A stretch of DNA of 64,000 nucleotides. It comes from Druceiella hillmani (lineage: Eukaryota; Arthropoda; Insecta; Lepidoptera; Hepialidae). Made by a program: the position numbers and the translations under genes. The notes under the pieces are model-generated. The model was not told the origin of the DNA and did no database searches. It saw nothing but the letters and a program-made list of their open reading frames with translations. This document shows, one piece after another, positions 50,035 through 62,625 of the stretch (position 1 is its first letter; every line of letters starts with the position of its first letter). The DNA is taken from NCBI GenBank assembly GCA_039881145.1, contig JAYKKI010000005.1, positions 29,013,501 to 29,077,500 of the forward strand, written 5' to 3'.

Positions 50035-50736
50035 ATGTACGAGTACTATACAGTTGACACGGTATTATATTTAGGGTTATCCTATAAGTGGATGCACGCT
50101 TTCTACTCTCTGCACCATATCTCGAAAACGGTTAATTTTATAAAAAGAAATATTAACCAAATTCACCAAACTTGTAGAGAATTTTATTTTCCACAATTTT
50201 CGTTACAATCTCTAATAACATGCGAAGTACAAGAAGCAAGGTATTTGCAAAAAATGGATATTTCTGACTTGAATTTTAATATCTTGACTAACAGACACGA
50301 TACTTTATGGGATTTTTTTAGCCTGTCTTTAGAACATCAAAATAAACATGAATTTTTTCTTTTCAAGGTTAAATTTAAGAATGGTCGACATTTGCATATA
50401 TACCTACATCGTTTACCATGAAGAGACATCTAGTTTATGGAGAAGTACACTGATGCAAAAATTGATGTCGGAAATAAAATTTACCTGCCGCACGCTGTAC
50501 GCTATAATATATTTATTAGTTTTGTTCCCTATAATATGTATTATGCCAACATAAATTTCCTTATGAGACAATTTGTACACTATGATTTATATAAGATTCG
50601 AGCATGGACTTTACACGAACACGTGAATTTAGTGCGCGCACGTGACTTGATGGTGCGAAGTGAAAATTATGTGAATTCATATCTGTTGGAAAGTTTGGTA
50701 AATGTTGTTTGGGGTGGTTATTTGTTGGGGGGATAA
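50035..50736 (+). pseudogene. Unidentified long frame inside dispersed repeat F
   Basis: One plus frame runs from ATG 50035 to 50736 with only two stops, a TGA at 50419-50421 and a TAG about ten bases later, so nearly 230 codons are open. That is long for this A+T-rich DNA. I recognise no domain. The part from 50437 aligns with 43374-43778, and a shorter part resembles 55.02-55.12 kb, so the region is repetitive. The stretch near 50115 (ATATCTCGAAAACGGTTAATT and on) has the look of common non-coding arthropod repeats, so the open frame may be fortuitous. Substitutions between copies fall in all codon positions, which does not favour selection on a protein. Confidence 0.35.
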
Positions 50737-51249
50737 ATTAGGCAATTTTGACTGAAGGTACTGTTACTGATAGATTATTTTTTTTGATTATACATTAAAC
50801 CATTGTTACGATCTTACAATATTAGTTTCACATAAATTATATTTTTATTTTCTTGCAAAACACGCATTAAAGAATTAAGCGTATAAATACTGCTCAATGC
50901 TATTGTCATGAGTAAAATTTAAATCTTTTCTCCTTACGAGGACAGCTATGACATAAATTTGGAAAAAAGCTAAAAGAAAAATAACATATGATTATTATAC
51001 ATTAATTTACTTATCAATTTATCTTCGACCTGTTCTGCAATGTATATTGTACGATTATTGCCCTTTTTATCTAATCAAATGAATCATGACGTAAATTCGA
51101 TGATTTTTTCTTTCGTTCCTGTCTTTTCGCTCATGTTTCGTGTTTAAAGAAGTAAAGAAATAGATATTTCATTCTTAAAATTGAATATTTAATTTCGAAT
51201 TGTTTTTGCGGACAAAAATTAACATTTGGGTAATATTTATAATTTTTAG
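50737..51249. other. End of repeat F, then non-coding DNA
   Basis: Similarity to the 43 kb copy continues to about 50805 (GGCAATTTTGACTGAAGGTAC). The rest has no recognised feature. Confidence 0.45.
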
Positions 51250-51610
51250 GGCTTCACACCCCAATAGGAAACGTCATGGGACTACTTCGTTGGAGAAAAG
51301 AAGAAAACGTCGTAGGACTACGTCGTTGTCCGTCTGTCGGTCGATCAAGGTACTTTTTCTCAGGAACGCGTGGTGATATCAAGTTGAAATTAATATCAAA
51401 TGCTTCGGGCTACGATCCCTTAGAGCTGCAAAGTATCAAGTTTCTAAGTCAACGCAAGCAAGAAGAACCCTAAAAATTCGACCATTTATGCCGCAAATTT
51501 TGACATAAATAAATTAGAACCTATAGGGTACTTTCCGTTGACCTAGAATCATGGAATTTGGCAAGAAGCAACTTTCAATGCAAAATGTCACAGCGCAAGT
51601 AGGGAAAGGA
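51250..51610 (+). repeat. G+C-richer interspersed repeat-like block
   Basis: Starts with a near-duplicated GAAACGTC(A/G)T..GGACTAC(T/G)TCGTTG unit, then GTCCGTCTGTCGGTC, TCAGGAACGCGTGG and a run ending near AAATGTCACAGCGCAAG. Base composition and the CCGTCTGTC/CTCAGGAACGCG phrases resemble a repeat widely scattered in arthropod genomes, from memory. There is no second copy in this window to prove it. Confidence 0.4.
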
Positions 51611-52562
51611 ATCCAAAAATTGTTAATTTATAGTTATATCAAGTAAAAAAAGACTTTTTTTAAATATGCTCCCGTGAAAAATATAGTAGGCGATGTATTT
51701 CCGTTCTAAAAAAATAATATTTTGTAAATAGTATATAGGAATATTGTGTACCATTAAATGAAGCATAGTGAATTTCAATTGTGATTGACAGGTTTTTAGT
51801 ACATAATGGACTAGTATTTTTAGATTATTATATTTATTAAAGTGTTAAGTCAAGTAAAAGGCTTATAAATATTATCCTTAAGGTTAATTACAATTATTGA
51901 CGCTTCATTACTTTTGATCTCTGTATTCGTACACACTTATCCATTTTTCTAGCTGTCGTAAACAAATCCTATACAAACATAAACTTATTAATATATTCTA
52001 CAAATACATTATAAAATACATTATAAGATTTTCCATCTCATTCTTACAAAAATTGTTAAGCTAATGTTTATCATTGCGAGATATTTATTCAAGCACATAA
52101 TAATGATGAAGTAAGATTAATAGAGACTTAAAAAGTGCTTCTGGGGGCCTTTAAAAAACTAGGAAAATATACTGAAATTTGTCCTATTACTAAGTATATA
52201 ATTTTTCTTGGTTTAATTTCAGCCGTCGGATTTCTAACGAATGTTTTGTTTTCAGCCTAGAGGCTGATATTCTGACGGATACGATCTTTGCACAGTTACC
52301 GAAACAGTTTCGAACAATGAAACTATCTAACTTCTCATGACATGGAGTGACTAACTTTTCTAACGCTCTTTAATTATAATTGCATCAACGAACTTTGGAT
52401 TTGTTAGGATGTACAAATTTGTTGAGACTCGTGAGTGGGCAACTGAAATGTAATGTATTCAACAGTATTTAGTGAGGTTTATATTGGTATTATCTGTTCT
52501 ATTCAGATATATTTAGCTACTAATAAACTAGCCATCTCGGTTCATTAGTTTTAACTTATGCG
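51611..52562. other. Non-coding stretch, nothing recognised
   Basis: No element or exon supported. Confidence 0.5.
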
Positions 52563-53050
52563 GAAGCCAAACAGAATATTTTCACTTCTTTCACGAAGCA
52601 CAAAATTGTTTTTTATTGCTGTATGAGAGCATGAAAGTAACGCTGCTAGATAACCTGAACATGACATTTGTTTCGATAACACCTTTTAATTTTCCTTAAC
52701 TCTATGTGGGACATCTGTCTGGATGAGGTTTATCTGAAAGAAAAAATTAAATAAACTAAGTAGATAAAATGTCTTTATTTGAATATACAGAACTTATGTT
52801 TCGTTTTGTTATAGTTAGGTACATCTTCACCCATCGCTGTGCATATAATGTATGTTGCTTTGCTCGCTCTTCGCTTTAAGAGAAAATCCTAAAATGACAG
52901 CGCTCTGAATTCTCTGGTAAATTCCTACATTTTTTTGTTCTTTATTGAAAATCAATAATTGTTAACTGAATAAGAGATCGAACGCCGCATGATTTATATA
53001 ACCTACCAGAGATACTTCATATTTCTCTATAAAATTTCAGAAATTGCTGG
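52563..53050. repeat. Diverged dispersed repeat, copy B (partner at 1886-2328)
   Basis: Same three blocks in the same order and orientation as copy A, with similar spacing between the last two (about 100 bp). The minus strand reads NFIEKYEVSLVGYINHAAFDLLFS against NFLEVSRMYIVGYVRSAALKLLFN in copy A, the best sign of a coding origin. Confidence 0.5.
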
Positions 53051-55016
53051 AAATTTGGAGAATTTATTAGTTATTAATTTAATAGACTACTCTGCAAATT
53101 GCGTATAACGTTAATTAATACATGATGTAAAGATAAATAGTAATTTTATTTTAACGACTTTACGAAGAAGAATTTCCATATTTGCCGCATATGCGTTTTT
53201 ATGCACAGCGTAGCTTTCCTATAAATGCTATCGAGAAAATTTCTTAGGAGTAACATCATAATATTAGGTAGCCGAGAGATCAGAACTGTAATCACATACG
53301 AGAAAAAAATTAAAAATTCTATATTCGTAAAACACGTGAGAGCTTTTGGGGGTATTTCTATATTATATTAAGAAATATAAAAATAAAAAATGGTACTGAA
53401 TGCAATTGAGTTGAAGAGCGTCAAAAGTAGCTCAACACACGGTACTCGTAAGGTTGTCGGGAACTTGCCTAGGTAAAATAGATATGAAAAATAGATTGAG
53501 AGTTATTATCAGGTTTTATTTACCCCTAAATAAAATTCATATAGAAATATGTAAAAGTAAGGCTACAAAATTACATTAAGTATTTGTCCAAATTGTGACA
53601 CGAATAAAAGTGAAAATGAAAAAAAGCTCTTAAAAGTTTTATTGCAATTTAAATTCTTAACCAGAAAATTCTAATATTTTTCTATGAAAAGTTATTTTTC
53701 ATAACGGTTTTGAAAAGTGATTTCAATGGAATTCTTTGAACCAGCAAGATGAAATGAAGCACAAATAATAACTCGTATTCTCCATACACAGGTATAATAT
53801 CAAAAAGACATTCATTTTAACGATGACATTATTTTTGTAAATTAACATTTTACGTTTAATTAACTTAGACAATGGCTGCACATTAAAAGAAGGAAATAGA
53901 TATGGAATATTTTTACGGATTGTTTCTAAAAAGTTATGTTATTTTTATTTTTAATTGATGATAATTGATACATGAAAAATATATGCGCGTTTATGTAGGC
54001 AGTTTTTTGTTTCGAATTACGGTCATAAATGATATTCTATTTTATGCTCTTTTCTCATATCAATCGCTAAATTGTTTGCTTTCTGATATTCTAAATAATA
54101 AGCTCTTTAAAAATTATAATCTATATCTGTGATATGTAGGCAGGCATCAGATTCGTTCAGTAAAGATTGGTAGATAATTAAGGAAGGTTAACTGTGGTTT
54201 TTAATGATAGTTTAATAAAATTATAAGTAATAAAATCACGGATATAAATTGATGAAGCAACAGGATAAAAGATATTGTCAATAATTTTTTTGAAAATGAA
54301 GAAATTCCTACGTTGAGAGTGGTCATTTTTTAATTCGCCATTATATTTTATTGTTAATATTAAAAACGCAAAAATAATAAAAACAAAAAAAAATTTTAAA
54401 ATTATAGTATTGAAATAATTAGTTTTATTACGTAATTCTACTGCTACGACATTTAATTATTACTTAATACCAACTATGGATAAAAATTATCGGAAAAGAT
54501 ATACAAATATCGATGATAAACATATTTCTTAAACGTAACTCTTTTTTATATTTATTCATTTTATTATGTTCATGAAATTATTATCAAAGTACGTAAAAGT
54601 TGGGTTTTCTCTTTTCATATTCTTCTAAATATCGAATACTTGTTGATAATTAAATATAAACTTTTGTGCTCTACTGTGCACATATATTTTTGATTTGAAC
54701 AATTTTTGACATTTTTAGTTATAAATGAAATTTTGTCAAATTCAAATTGTTTTTTTTTATTACCGCGTTTGCAGTTCATGTTTATTAACGTGTATGACTG
54801 CAGAAAAATATAATTACATAATGAGAAATATATTGATTAACCTTTGGGTACATGACCCAGAATTCTCATTTCATTATAGAAATGAAATACATTTCTTGTT
54901 TCATAATCCAACACATGCCCAAAAATTGATATTGTATTGCTGCTAATTGAAATCAATTCAGCTCTCAATGCGGTGGGGTTAAGATTAAGTTAATGCAATA
55001 TAATATGACACACGAT
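53051..55016. other. Non-coding stretch, nothing recognised
   Basis: No supported feature. The 73-codon frame at 54725-54946 has no motif. Confidence 0.5.
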
Positions 55017-55115
55017 AATGATAAAGCAATAATTGAAGGTAGAAATTAAATTTGTCCGCTGTACAATGGACTAATTCAGGTGTTCTTAGACTTTGTTACC
55101 TTTTAATATATGTCA
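55017..55115 (+). repeat. Dispersed repeat F, copy 3 (short)
   Basis: GAAATTAAATTTG.(C/T)CGC and GACTTTGTTACCTTTTAATAT match the 43.43-43.49 kb part of copy 1. Only about 100 bp is recognisable. Confidence 0.35.
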
Positions 55116-55829
55116 TTAAATTTTCTACCTGATGAATTTTCATGAAACCGTCTATTTAATTGGTCGTGGCCACTGCATGCGGATTTACTCTTGCTACTAA
55201 CTAGGTCAGAAGAAGTGAAAATGATACAAGGATATTCTTGTGAAAATATATTTAAGGGTTTTATTTAAGCCCTAGTTTCTTGTATATATAGGTACGTATT
55301 TTTATTCTGGATCTTTTTCAATAGTGGTAATTATGATATTATTAATTGCTTGAATATTGTTATTATGTTATGGTACGGAATTTAAAATGGAAGCTATGTA
55401 CTTCGGTGTCTATGGAACCATCATGGTGAGAGGTTTTGTTATATTTTTTATTTATTGCTATTAAGTAATTTATCTATATCTTTTATTTTCTCTTGCTATA
55501 TCTACTAATATTATCCATTTATATTCATCATTGTGGCTGACTGTAAAATATTGCTCTTAAAGCAATAATTTCGCTATCGCGTATCTTTGGCGTTTCTTAT
55601 TTTTTTCATTTTTATATTCAAGGAGCAAATTTTTTTTTTATCGGTACAAAAGACACTCAAAAGAGCAATTGTTATATCCTTTTTGGGTTCTTTTAAATTC
55701 AGACAGTATTATAAATCGAAACTTTAGACGACATAGTTAAAGAAAATTAAAAAAGCAAACTATGTTACTATGGGACATATAAAATTTACGTATTTTGATG
55801 AATTTTCCTAAAAATAATTCATGCCCGTA
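55116..55829. other. Non-coding stretch, nothing recognised
   Basis: No supported feature before the LINE remnant. Confidence 0.45.
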
Positions 55830-57010
55830 TATACTCTAGAAGTGAGCCAATATTTCCAGAAAGCCAGTTTGGTTTTCGGCCTGAACTCAGAATCAGGGAT
55901 GTTGTTTTTGCCCTTAACATGTTAGTAGAACGATGTTGGGATGTAAATAATTACCTCTACGTTTGTTTTATTGGTTGCTAAAGGATATTCGTTATAGTTA
56001 GACATGCAAAACTCAATTAAGATGATGGAGAGAGTGGAAATAGATCGTCGTGACTTTTAAATAATTAAAAACCTATACTGGCAACAAACGGCAAATATAT
56101 CAATGAATAGACAGCTTTTATATTCGGCAGAAATTTTACGCAAGATAGGACAAAGTTGCAGTCTTAAAAACCCTGACAAAATAATTGATGGAATATACTT
56201 GAAGAGGAAATATAATAATTACATCAGGTACATAGACGACATTATCTTAGCATTTAGCACTATTTAAGGTCATCAAGTAATTCTCGATAGAGTAATTAAT
56301 ACCAGTTTTCAATACGAAATCAAAATTAACTACAAAAAGAAACAAAATACATGGTGACAAATGGAACACCCGAACCTCATTCGTCCATTGCTATAAATAG
56401 GGTTGCTATAGAACTTGTCAACCGTTATAAATATTTTGGAACATTGGTTGACGTTAACGATAATCATAGTCTTGAAATTGGATGGGGAATTCAGCAAGCT
56501 GAAATGCTTTTCACGTGATCAGAACAAACTTTTTTGTTTAGGTGTGATTCTGTGTTATAACTGAACCTACGGATATGTATGGTCCGCTACAATTTTTTTT
56601 TATTCTTATTATACGGCGCTGAAACATGGGTTCTCACAAAATCGGTAAGTAAGAGAATTCACGTCTTCGAGGTGTGGTTACCATAAAATGTTGCGCATCT
56701 TATGGGTTTAGAAACTTCAAAATATAACGGCAGTTCAGCATATTAAAAAAAGCCTAGAGATATTAAAAAGCATAAAAACACGGACTTTAATGCCTTGTAG
56801 ACATCATGCGCCAGAGGAAATACCAACTCCTTCAACTAGTCGTGCAAGATAAGTTATTGGGAAGACGGAAACCTGGCAGGAGGTACAATAAAAACACCTG
56901 TTCGCATTTTCGGGCAGCTGCATTTAAATTTCATGTAGGAGAAATAGGAGAAAAAGACGTAATATTAAATAAAAAAAGAAATAGGAGAAAAAGACGTAAT
57001 ATTTTGAAAC
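55830..57010 (+). pseudogene. LINE ORF2 remnant (RT and C-terminal tail)
   Basis: Plus-strand pieces occur in LINE order across stops and frameshifts. SQFGFRPELRIRDVVFALNMLVER at about 55.86 kb is the finger motif QFGFR..R.T..A. RYIDDIILAF at about 56.23 kb is the catalytic box, normally RYADD. NRVAIELVNRYKYFGTLVD lies at about 56.40 kb, TRTLMP (normally the KTRKL before GHIMR) at about 56.78 kb, and MRQRKYQLLQLVVQDKLLGRRKPGRR from 56806. The endonuclease is absent and the catalytic box is altered, so it is a 5'-truncated, decayed copy. Its tail differs from the 18.6 and 23 kb LINEs, so the window holds three LINE families. A 26-bp block is duplicated at 56941-57003. Confidence 0.8.
56941..57003 (+). 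repeat. Short direct duplication, 37-bp period
   Basis: GAAATAGGAGAAAAAGACGT plus AATATT occurs at 56941 and 56978, at the 3' end of the LINE remnant. Confidence 0.9.
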
Positions 57011-57249
57011 TTTTAATCAAAAATAGTAAAGTTCACATTTTGAATACTATCATTTTTATATAAAGCTAAAGCCAAGCCTTAAACTTTATTAGGTCTAAGA
57101 CAACAAATTATTTGAAAAACAAATTAAACCGACTTCAAAATGTAAATACGTACGTACGCCACTTAAAATGACAAAATACATAATAATTAAAAATACATAC
57201 AATTAAAAATAAAGAAATAAAAAGTGTTATAACAGGTGTGTTATAATAT

Positions 57250-57457
57250 AAAATCAATCCAAATCAGAAGTGGGTACTAAAGTAAGTGGGTAGTTAACAA
57301 TTTTTTTTTGACATTGGTACCAGCTAAGACAAGTTTTTGTTTCATTTTTTATATTTACCTTTGACATGCCTTAGCTGACACCAACTTCAAAAAAAATTGT
57401 TAACATACCTATTTAGGTTAGTATCTACATTTGATTTGAAACTGGGATTAATTTTGT
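57250..57457. repeat. Foldback element (long imperfect hairpin)
   Basis: The left arm (about 57250-57332) and right arm (about 57370-57457) are reverse complements with small mismatches. Key pieces are GTTAACAATTTTTTTTT with AAAAAAAATTGTTAAC, and ACCAGCTAAG with CTTAGCTGACACC. Loop about 40 bases, no coding sequence. This fits a hairpin MITE or foldback transposon; no target-site duplication was settled. Confidence 0.8.
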
Positions 57458-58224
57458 GCGTGTGATAGTACATATTATTTCTTCCTTTTCAATGAATCGT
57501 GTTTTTATTTATTATATATTCCGTCATTTTAAGTGATGTAAGTACCTTAAACCTTAAAATCGGTTGAATACTTTAAAATTTCTTTATATTTCCTCATTTT
57601 TATTTATAAAGAAGAGAGTAAGTAAGTGTAGAAGTGCCAATAATATTAGTTAATCCTATATTATTAGCAATTCGATAGCTACGGTTATATCAAATGAACT
57701 ATTGAATAATAATAATAATAGATAACAATATTAATTAACAACATCATTAATAAATTCCGTTTTTTTAATTTATAATCTAACTAATAACGTAATTTCTATT
57801 GCGCTGTTTTATTTTATCCCCACATGCATTATTTTTATTATTGAGAATTGTCAGAATTGCGCCATACGTTAATAATTCCCATATAATATTTGGTATTACA
57901 CTTAATATTTATATTTTATAAACTACTATACACATTTTGATAAAAGTTTTACTGTACCTTGTTTAAAAAATACTAAAGCCAAAAAATGACCATCCAATTA
58001 TTAGTTTTGAGAAATACGTGAACCCACAGTCAAACACACATACACACAAAAACATACACTCATGCAATTTTGTAGTTACAATAATATTACATACATATGG
58101 ATCGAATCGATAACTCCTTTTTCTTTGAAGTCGATTAAAAATGCATTTAAATTGACATCAAATATAAACTCTTTCTTCTTTATGCATTCTGCCTAGATTA
58201 CGATGAAAAGACCATCATAAATAT
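57458..58224. other. Non-coding stretch, nothing recognised
   Basis: Contains a short CACACATACACACAAAAACATACAC tract near 58035-58060 but no gene or element. Confidence 0.45.
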
Positions 58225-58400
58225 ATATGCCACGTAGTCAACGGTAACCAAGGAGGCATCAAAAATTTGGTTCAGAAAATTAAAGTATAAAGACTATAAT
58301 CCTGAAGATGATCACAATTCCGGACGTCTCTTTGAATAAGATATACCACGTTAACAACAGTTTATTGAAGAAGGTTGAATCTTCAATTGATCGAGGATCT
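58225..58400 (+). mobile_element. Mariner transposase fragment (N-terminal DNA-binding part)
   Basis: The plus frame reads TVTKEASKIWFRKLKYKDYN then PEDDHNSGRLFE. This matches the mariner/SETMAR segment V....(V/A)..WF..F(R/K).GD...ED..RSGRP that joins the two helix-turn-helix domains. A stop follows, then FIEEG, possibly the start of the second domain. Fewer than 60 residues survive. It is separate from the C-terminal fragment at 28.8 kb and need not be the same subfamily. Confidence 0.65.
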
Positions 58401-61229
58401 TAATTAAAAGTAACGGAAAATAAAGACCCATTTGTAAAAATTAGGAACAGCTCCGGCGGCCACCTACATACCTCCAAGCGTAAGTCGGGGCTAGAAACTT
58501 AGCCAATGGAAACTAATTATCGAACAATGGCTCATTTACCCTAAAAGGGCTTTTCTATTTTAATATAAATACCTTATTAATCAATTTTTTGTCATCCGTA
58601 ATATTTTCTGTAGCTTATTTTAGGTTTTGATATTATAAACTTTCTTTCATTTTTTGTGGTATTGTGTGCCTTTTGTAGGTGTTTACTTACTGCCTTTCTT
58701 ATGGAGAAAACTTATCAAAAAAGTTATTATATGTTTTAAAATAATATTATTCGCCAAAATAAAAATCAAATTTCACACATCACTGAAATATTTGGGACTT
58801 CTGTTTATACAACTATCCAAATTTCAAGTTTCTATGCTAAATAGTCATACAAATACGCCTGTTATGGATAAGCAGAGAGATATCGAAGTGACTCCGTAAT
58901 GTTTTTTTCTATTTTAATACAGAACACTAAAAACAATTTTATTATTCACGATATGAAACTGCGTAGATATAGAAACATTAATTTGGTACAAATTTGTATA
59001 TTTTTAACAATTTTAAAATATTAACAATAGTTATGTTTATATAGATTTTTAACGTCTTATCTTTCCAAAAATATATAATGATTTTTTATCAATTCACTTA
59101 AAGCAAAATAATTCAATTTTAAAATCAAAGCAAAATTTCCTTCACAATTCTTTTCAACAATTTATATTTTTTTAAATACCGATAATGTTAGGATCTTTAT
59201 GCCACCGATGGACACATAAATCAGACTAACAGAGGTTGAGTCTCAATCAAATTTATAGATAAATGGTAACACGACAAGAATATTAACATTATATCTAAAG
59301 AAGGAAATGGGATTCATCTACTCCTCAGTACATTATTCGTTACATTTATGGAGTTTATCAACTTTAATAATAAGTAGACCTATTTTATGTCCTATATTTT
59401 ATTTACGGTAGTGCAGCATGGGAAAGCGAGTTGTGTCACTATTTAAATGAATGAAGTAAATTATTGAAATTAACATAAATTTTATGAGAAAGTCACGCCC
59501 AGAAAGATAAAAATGTATATTTATTAATGTTTGTCTCATTAATATCCGTAATAATATTAGTATGTACCTCAACATATCTCATTAATTTATCAAACACATA
59601 CTGTCAGTTAGTGCATTCGTTCTTTTTTTGTCGTAATTATAGATAAGAAACAATTTCATTCCCTCGTATTTTGTTTCTAAAATTTCATTTTGTTTCGTCA
59701 TTATACTATAGTAAAATAATTTCTCAGAAAAGGTAACATACATCAAATTTTTAAATATACGTGTATCTTGAGTCATTTCTCTTTTCATCTCTTGGAAAGA
59801 AGAGAGGTTTCAATAAAAATTTAGATAATAAAGTATTTCAGATGACGATATTAGAGCATTTAAGTATTATGAATTATTCAAAGTTTTATTGAACAAAAGT
59901 TTTTTTATGGAGTGTCCATGTCAAGAAATCAAGACAATTCCTTTTAAAATAATCATTCCTTTTTAAATAATTTCATCCATAAATTTATGAATTTGTTTCA
60001 GTCTAAACTAGTTAAAATTAATAAATTCGCAAATTATATGAATTTCGTTTGATAAAATAGACTTAGCTTAATACAGTTATGCATGCTTCAAATTGCCAAA
60101 AAATAATTTTCTGGCTTTGATTAGTTACTATACACTAATTTGTATGTTTCGAATTTAAATTAACGCTATATCTTAGGTCAAATACCTTTTAAATATCCTT
60201 TTGCAGGACAAAAGTATCTCATATCTTAACTTGAACTTTATGCTGACAGATTGCTAGCGTGAAAGCAGATGGCTGCAAAAATCTCAATAATTTATTTCAT
60301 CAATTTTAAGCCCACGCCCTCGGTTTTTATTCGCTAGTCATTAAATTTCAAATTTGTTAGTGAATGGTTGATATAAAAATTATTAAATTTTAATTTTTAT
60401 CTTAAGCATTATCTCAGTGAAAGTTGATTTCAAGCAGCCTAACATTTTATTCGTAATGTGAGGCATTACGAACAACAAGAGAGACAAAACTTTGCTAAGG
60501 AAATATTTGAAAGTAATAAAAGATAGTTTTAATCTAAATCTCAATAATTATTCCAGTAAAATTCTCATCTATTCCGATCCAATAGTTTTAAAGGAAATTT
60601 GAGCAAACGAAAAGATAAGAATAAATTAAAAAAAAATTTCGTTTTAAATTCACTAAAATTTGAGTATCTAATTCCAATATATTTTGAAAAAAATATTGCA
60701 TGCCTTTGTTTAAGTTTTATAATGCACGCCTTTGTTTAAGTTTTATAAAAGTATAAACCCAATTGTGAAAAATAAAACGTGTAGGACTTACGGAAGAAAT
60801 TATGAAAAAGTATCGACTTTAACGGATAACTTTGAAATTATCTTTATAGTTGACGTACGGTAGTCTCTCATAAAATTACGTTTTCGTATACATCTAGTAG
60901 AATTATTCTTATTACCAAAGTAAAGATCAATAAACATGTAACATTCCCAAAATACTCGTTTAGACAAAAGATATTAATTTGATAAAAATAAATCAGTCAA
61001 AAGTGGTGAATTCAAGACAATGAATTCATTCGATCAATTCTGTTCAAGCCATTAAAAAAAAACACTTCAAAATTCATCTTTACCCCTACCGTTTAATCAC
61101 TTCCTTTTACTAATTTATCTTTCTATCGACGACCACCTAAAGTATCGACGTAAAATGTTGTTCACACAGCAACATCTTTGAATCATATAACAAATTACTT
61201 CATGTAAGTTTATGTTAGAATGTACATAA

Positions 61230-61231
<2 letters not shown>
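58401..61231. other. Long non-coding stretch with a 26-bp duplication
   Basis: TGCA(T/C)GCCTTTGTTTAAG plus TTTTATA is repeated head to tail at 60697-60747. No gene or mobile element is recognised elsewhere. Confidence 0.5.

Positions 61232-61323
<92 letters not shown>
61232..61323. repeat. (TA)n microsatellite
   Basis: About 90 bp of TA dinucleotides with one C interruption near 61264. Confidence 0.96.
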
Positions 61324-61326
<3 letters not shown>

Positions 61327-62329
61327 TAAATGTTTGCCATCAATTATTACGTTCCGAAGGGACCGGTAAGAGTTCATATAGTGATGGACCTAGATGTTAC
61401 AAGAATAAGAATAATAATATTAAAGAGAAAAATGGAAAAATAATCTCCTTATAGGTTTTATTTAAACCGCCAATCAGACGAATGAGAAATATTTAATTTT
61501 TTTACTAAAATTTATTTTTTGTAATAATTTATAAATGGTATTCCTACAGAACTCTTTTAAGCAGCGAGATAAAACAAAGTGTAGATTGTATATCGTTGTA
61601 TCCTCTATACATGGATCTAATATATCAATCCATGAAACTTGTAGGACAGAGATTCGTCGAATAAAGCCGCGTAAAATTCTAAAAGAACGAAAGAGACGTT
61701 CCTTTTGACAAGAACAACACGAAGTCAATGTCATTTAACAGCTTACTTCAAATTAATTTAGGCAAAGGCTATAAGTAAAAAACAGAAATCGGCATTGGTT
61801 ATTTTTCATAAAGTTACTGTCCATCGTTAAATTTTTCTTATTTTTTGAAGTGAAACTCCTTTGGGCATGATGAGAATAAAATATAAATGTTGCAACGTCT
61901 TTTATGCTCGTTTGTGACGTCAGAATACGATTCTGTCGCGAGAAAGACAAAAAATATGTACTTAGCTAACAATATAAAGAGGTAGATGAAAACCATACAA
62001 CAAAATAAGAAGTGTATGCATGCGTCAAACAAAAATGGTGCTCACTTATGCTATCAGCACCAGCTATATATCGTACGTTATATGTGTCAAAAGTAAACTG
62101 TAAAAATGTTGTGCGAAAACAAATTAAAATGTCGCTCGCTATTGCTGTCAGCTGTGCTCCCTCTTGCCATTTTGTACGTTATGTACTAAACGGTCAACAT
62201 TTTGTCGATTTATTTATTTCTTTATGACGGATCCATTTTTGTTTTTAATCGTTTACTTAACGTGGTTAATAGGAAGTCTTCATTTATATTATAGGTTACT
62301 TTAATTGATAATCGTCTATATAAATTTAT
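61324..62329. other. Non-coding stretch, nothing recognised
   Basis: Several overlapping short frames (61474-61734 minus, 62012-62227 plus) lack motifs and start or splice support. Confidence 0.45.
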
Positions 62330-62330
62330 A

Positions 62331-62385
<55 letters not shown>

Positions 62386-62390
62386 TATAT
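62330..62390. repeat. (TA)n/(CA)n microsatellite
   Basis: TA dinucleotides pass into ACACACACACA and back into TATAT. Confidence 0.93.
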
Positions 62391-62625
62391 TTACATTACA
62401 AAAAATTAAATTGTTGATTTGTTAATATTTTCATTAATTGAATATTTTCGTTATTTTAATTATATCTGAGGAGTATTGGTAGAATATATACAATTTTATT
62501 ATATTATTGTTTCAATTATTTTTGTTCAAGTCTTTAAGAATATTTCCCTTTTTTTGTTTGAAAATGTAAACCAGCGAGGTGGTCTCTTATAAATATGATG
62601 GTGGAAAAGAAAAATGGAGCTGTTT

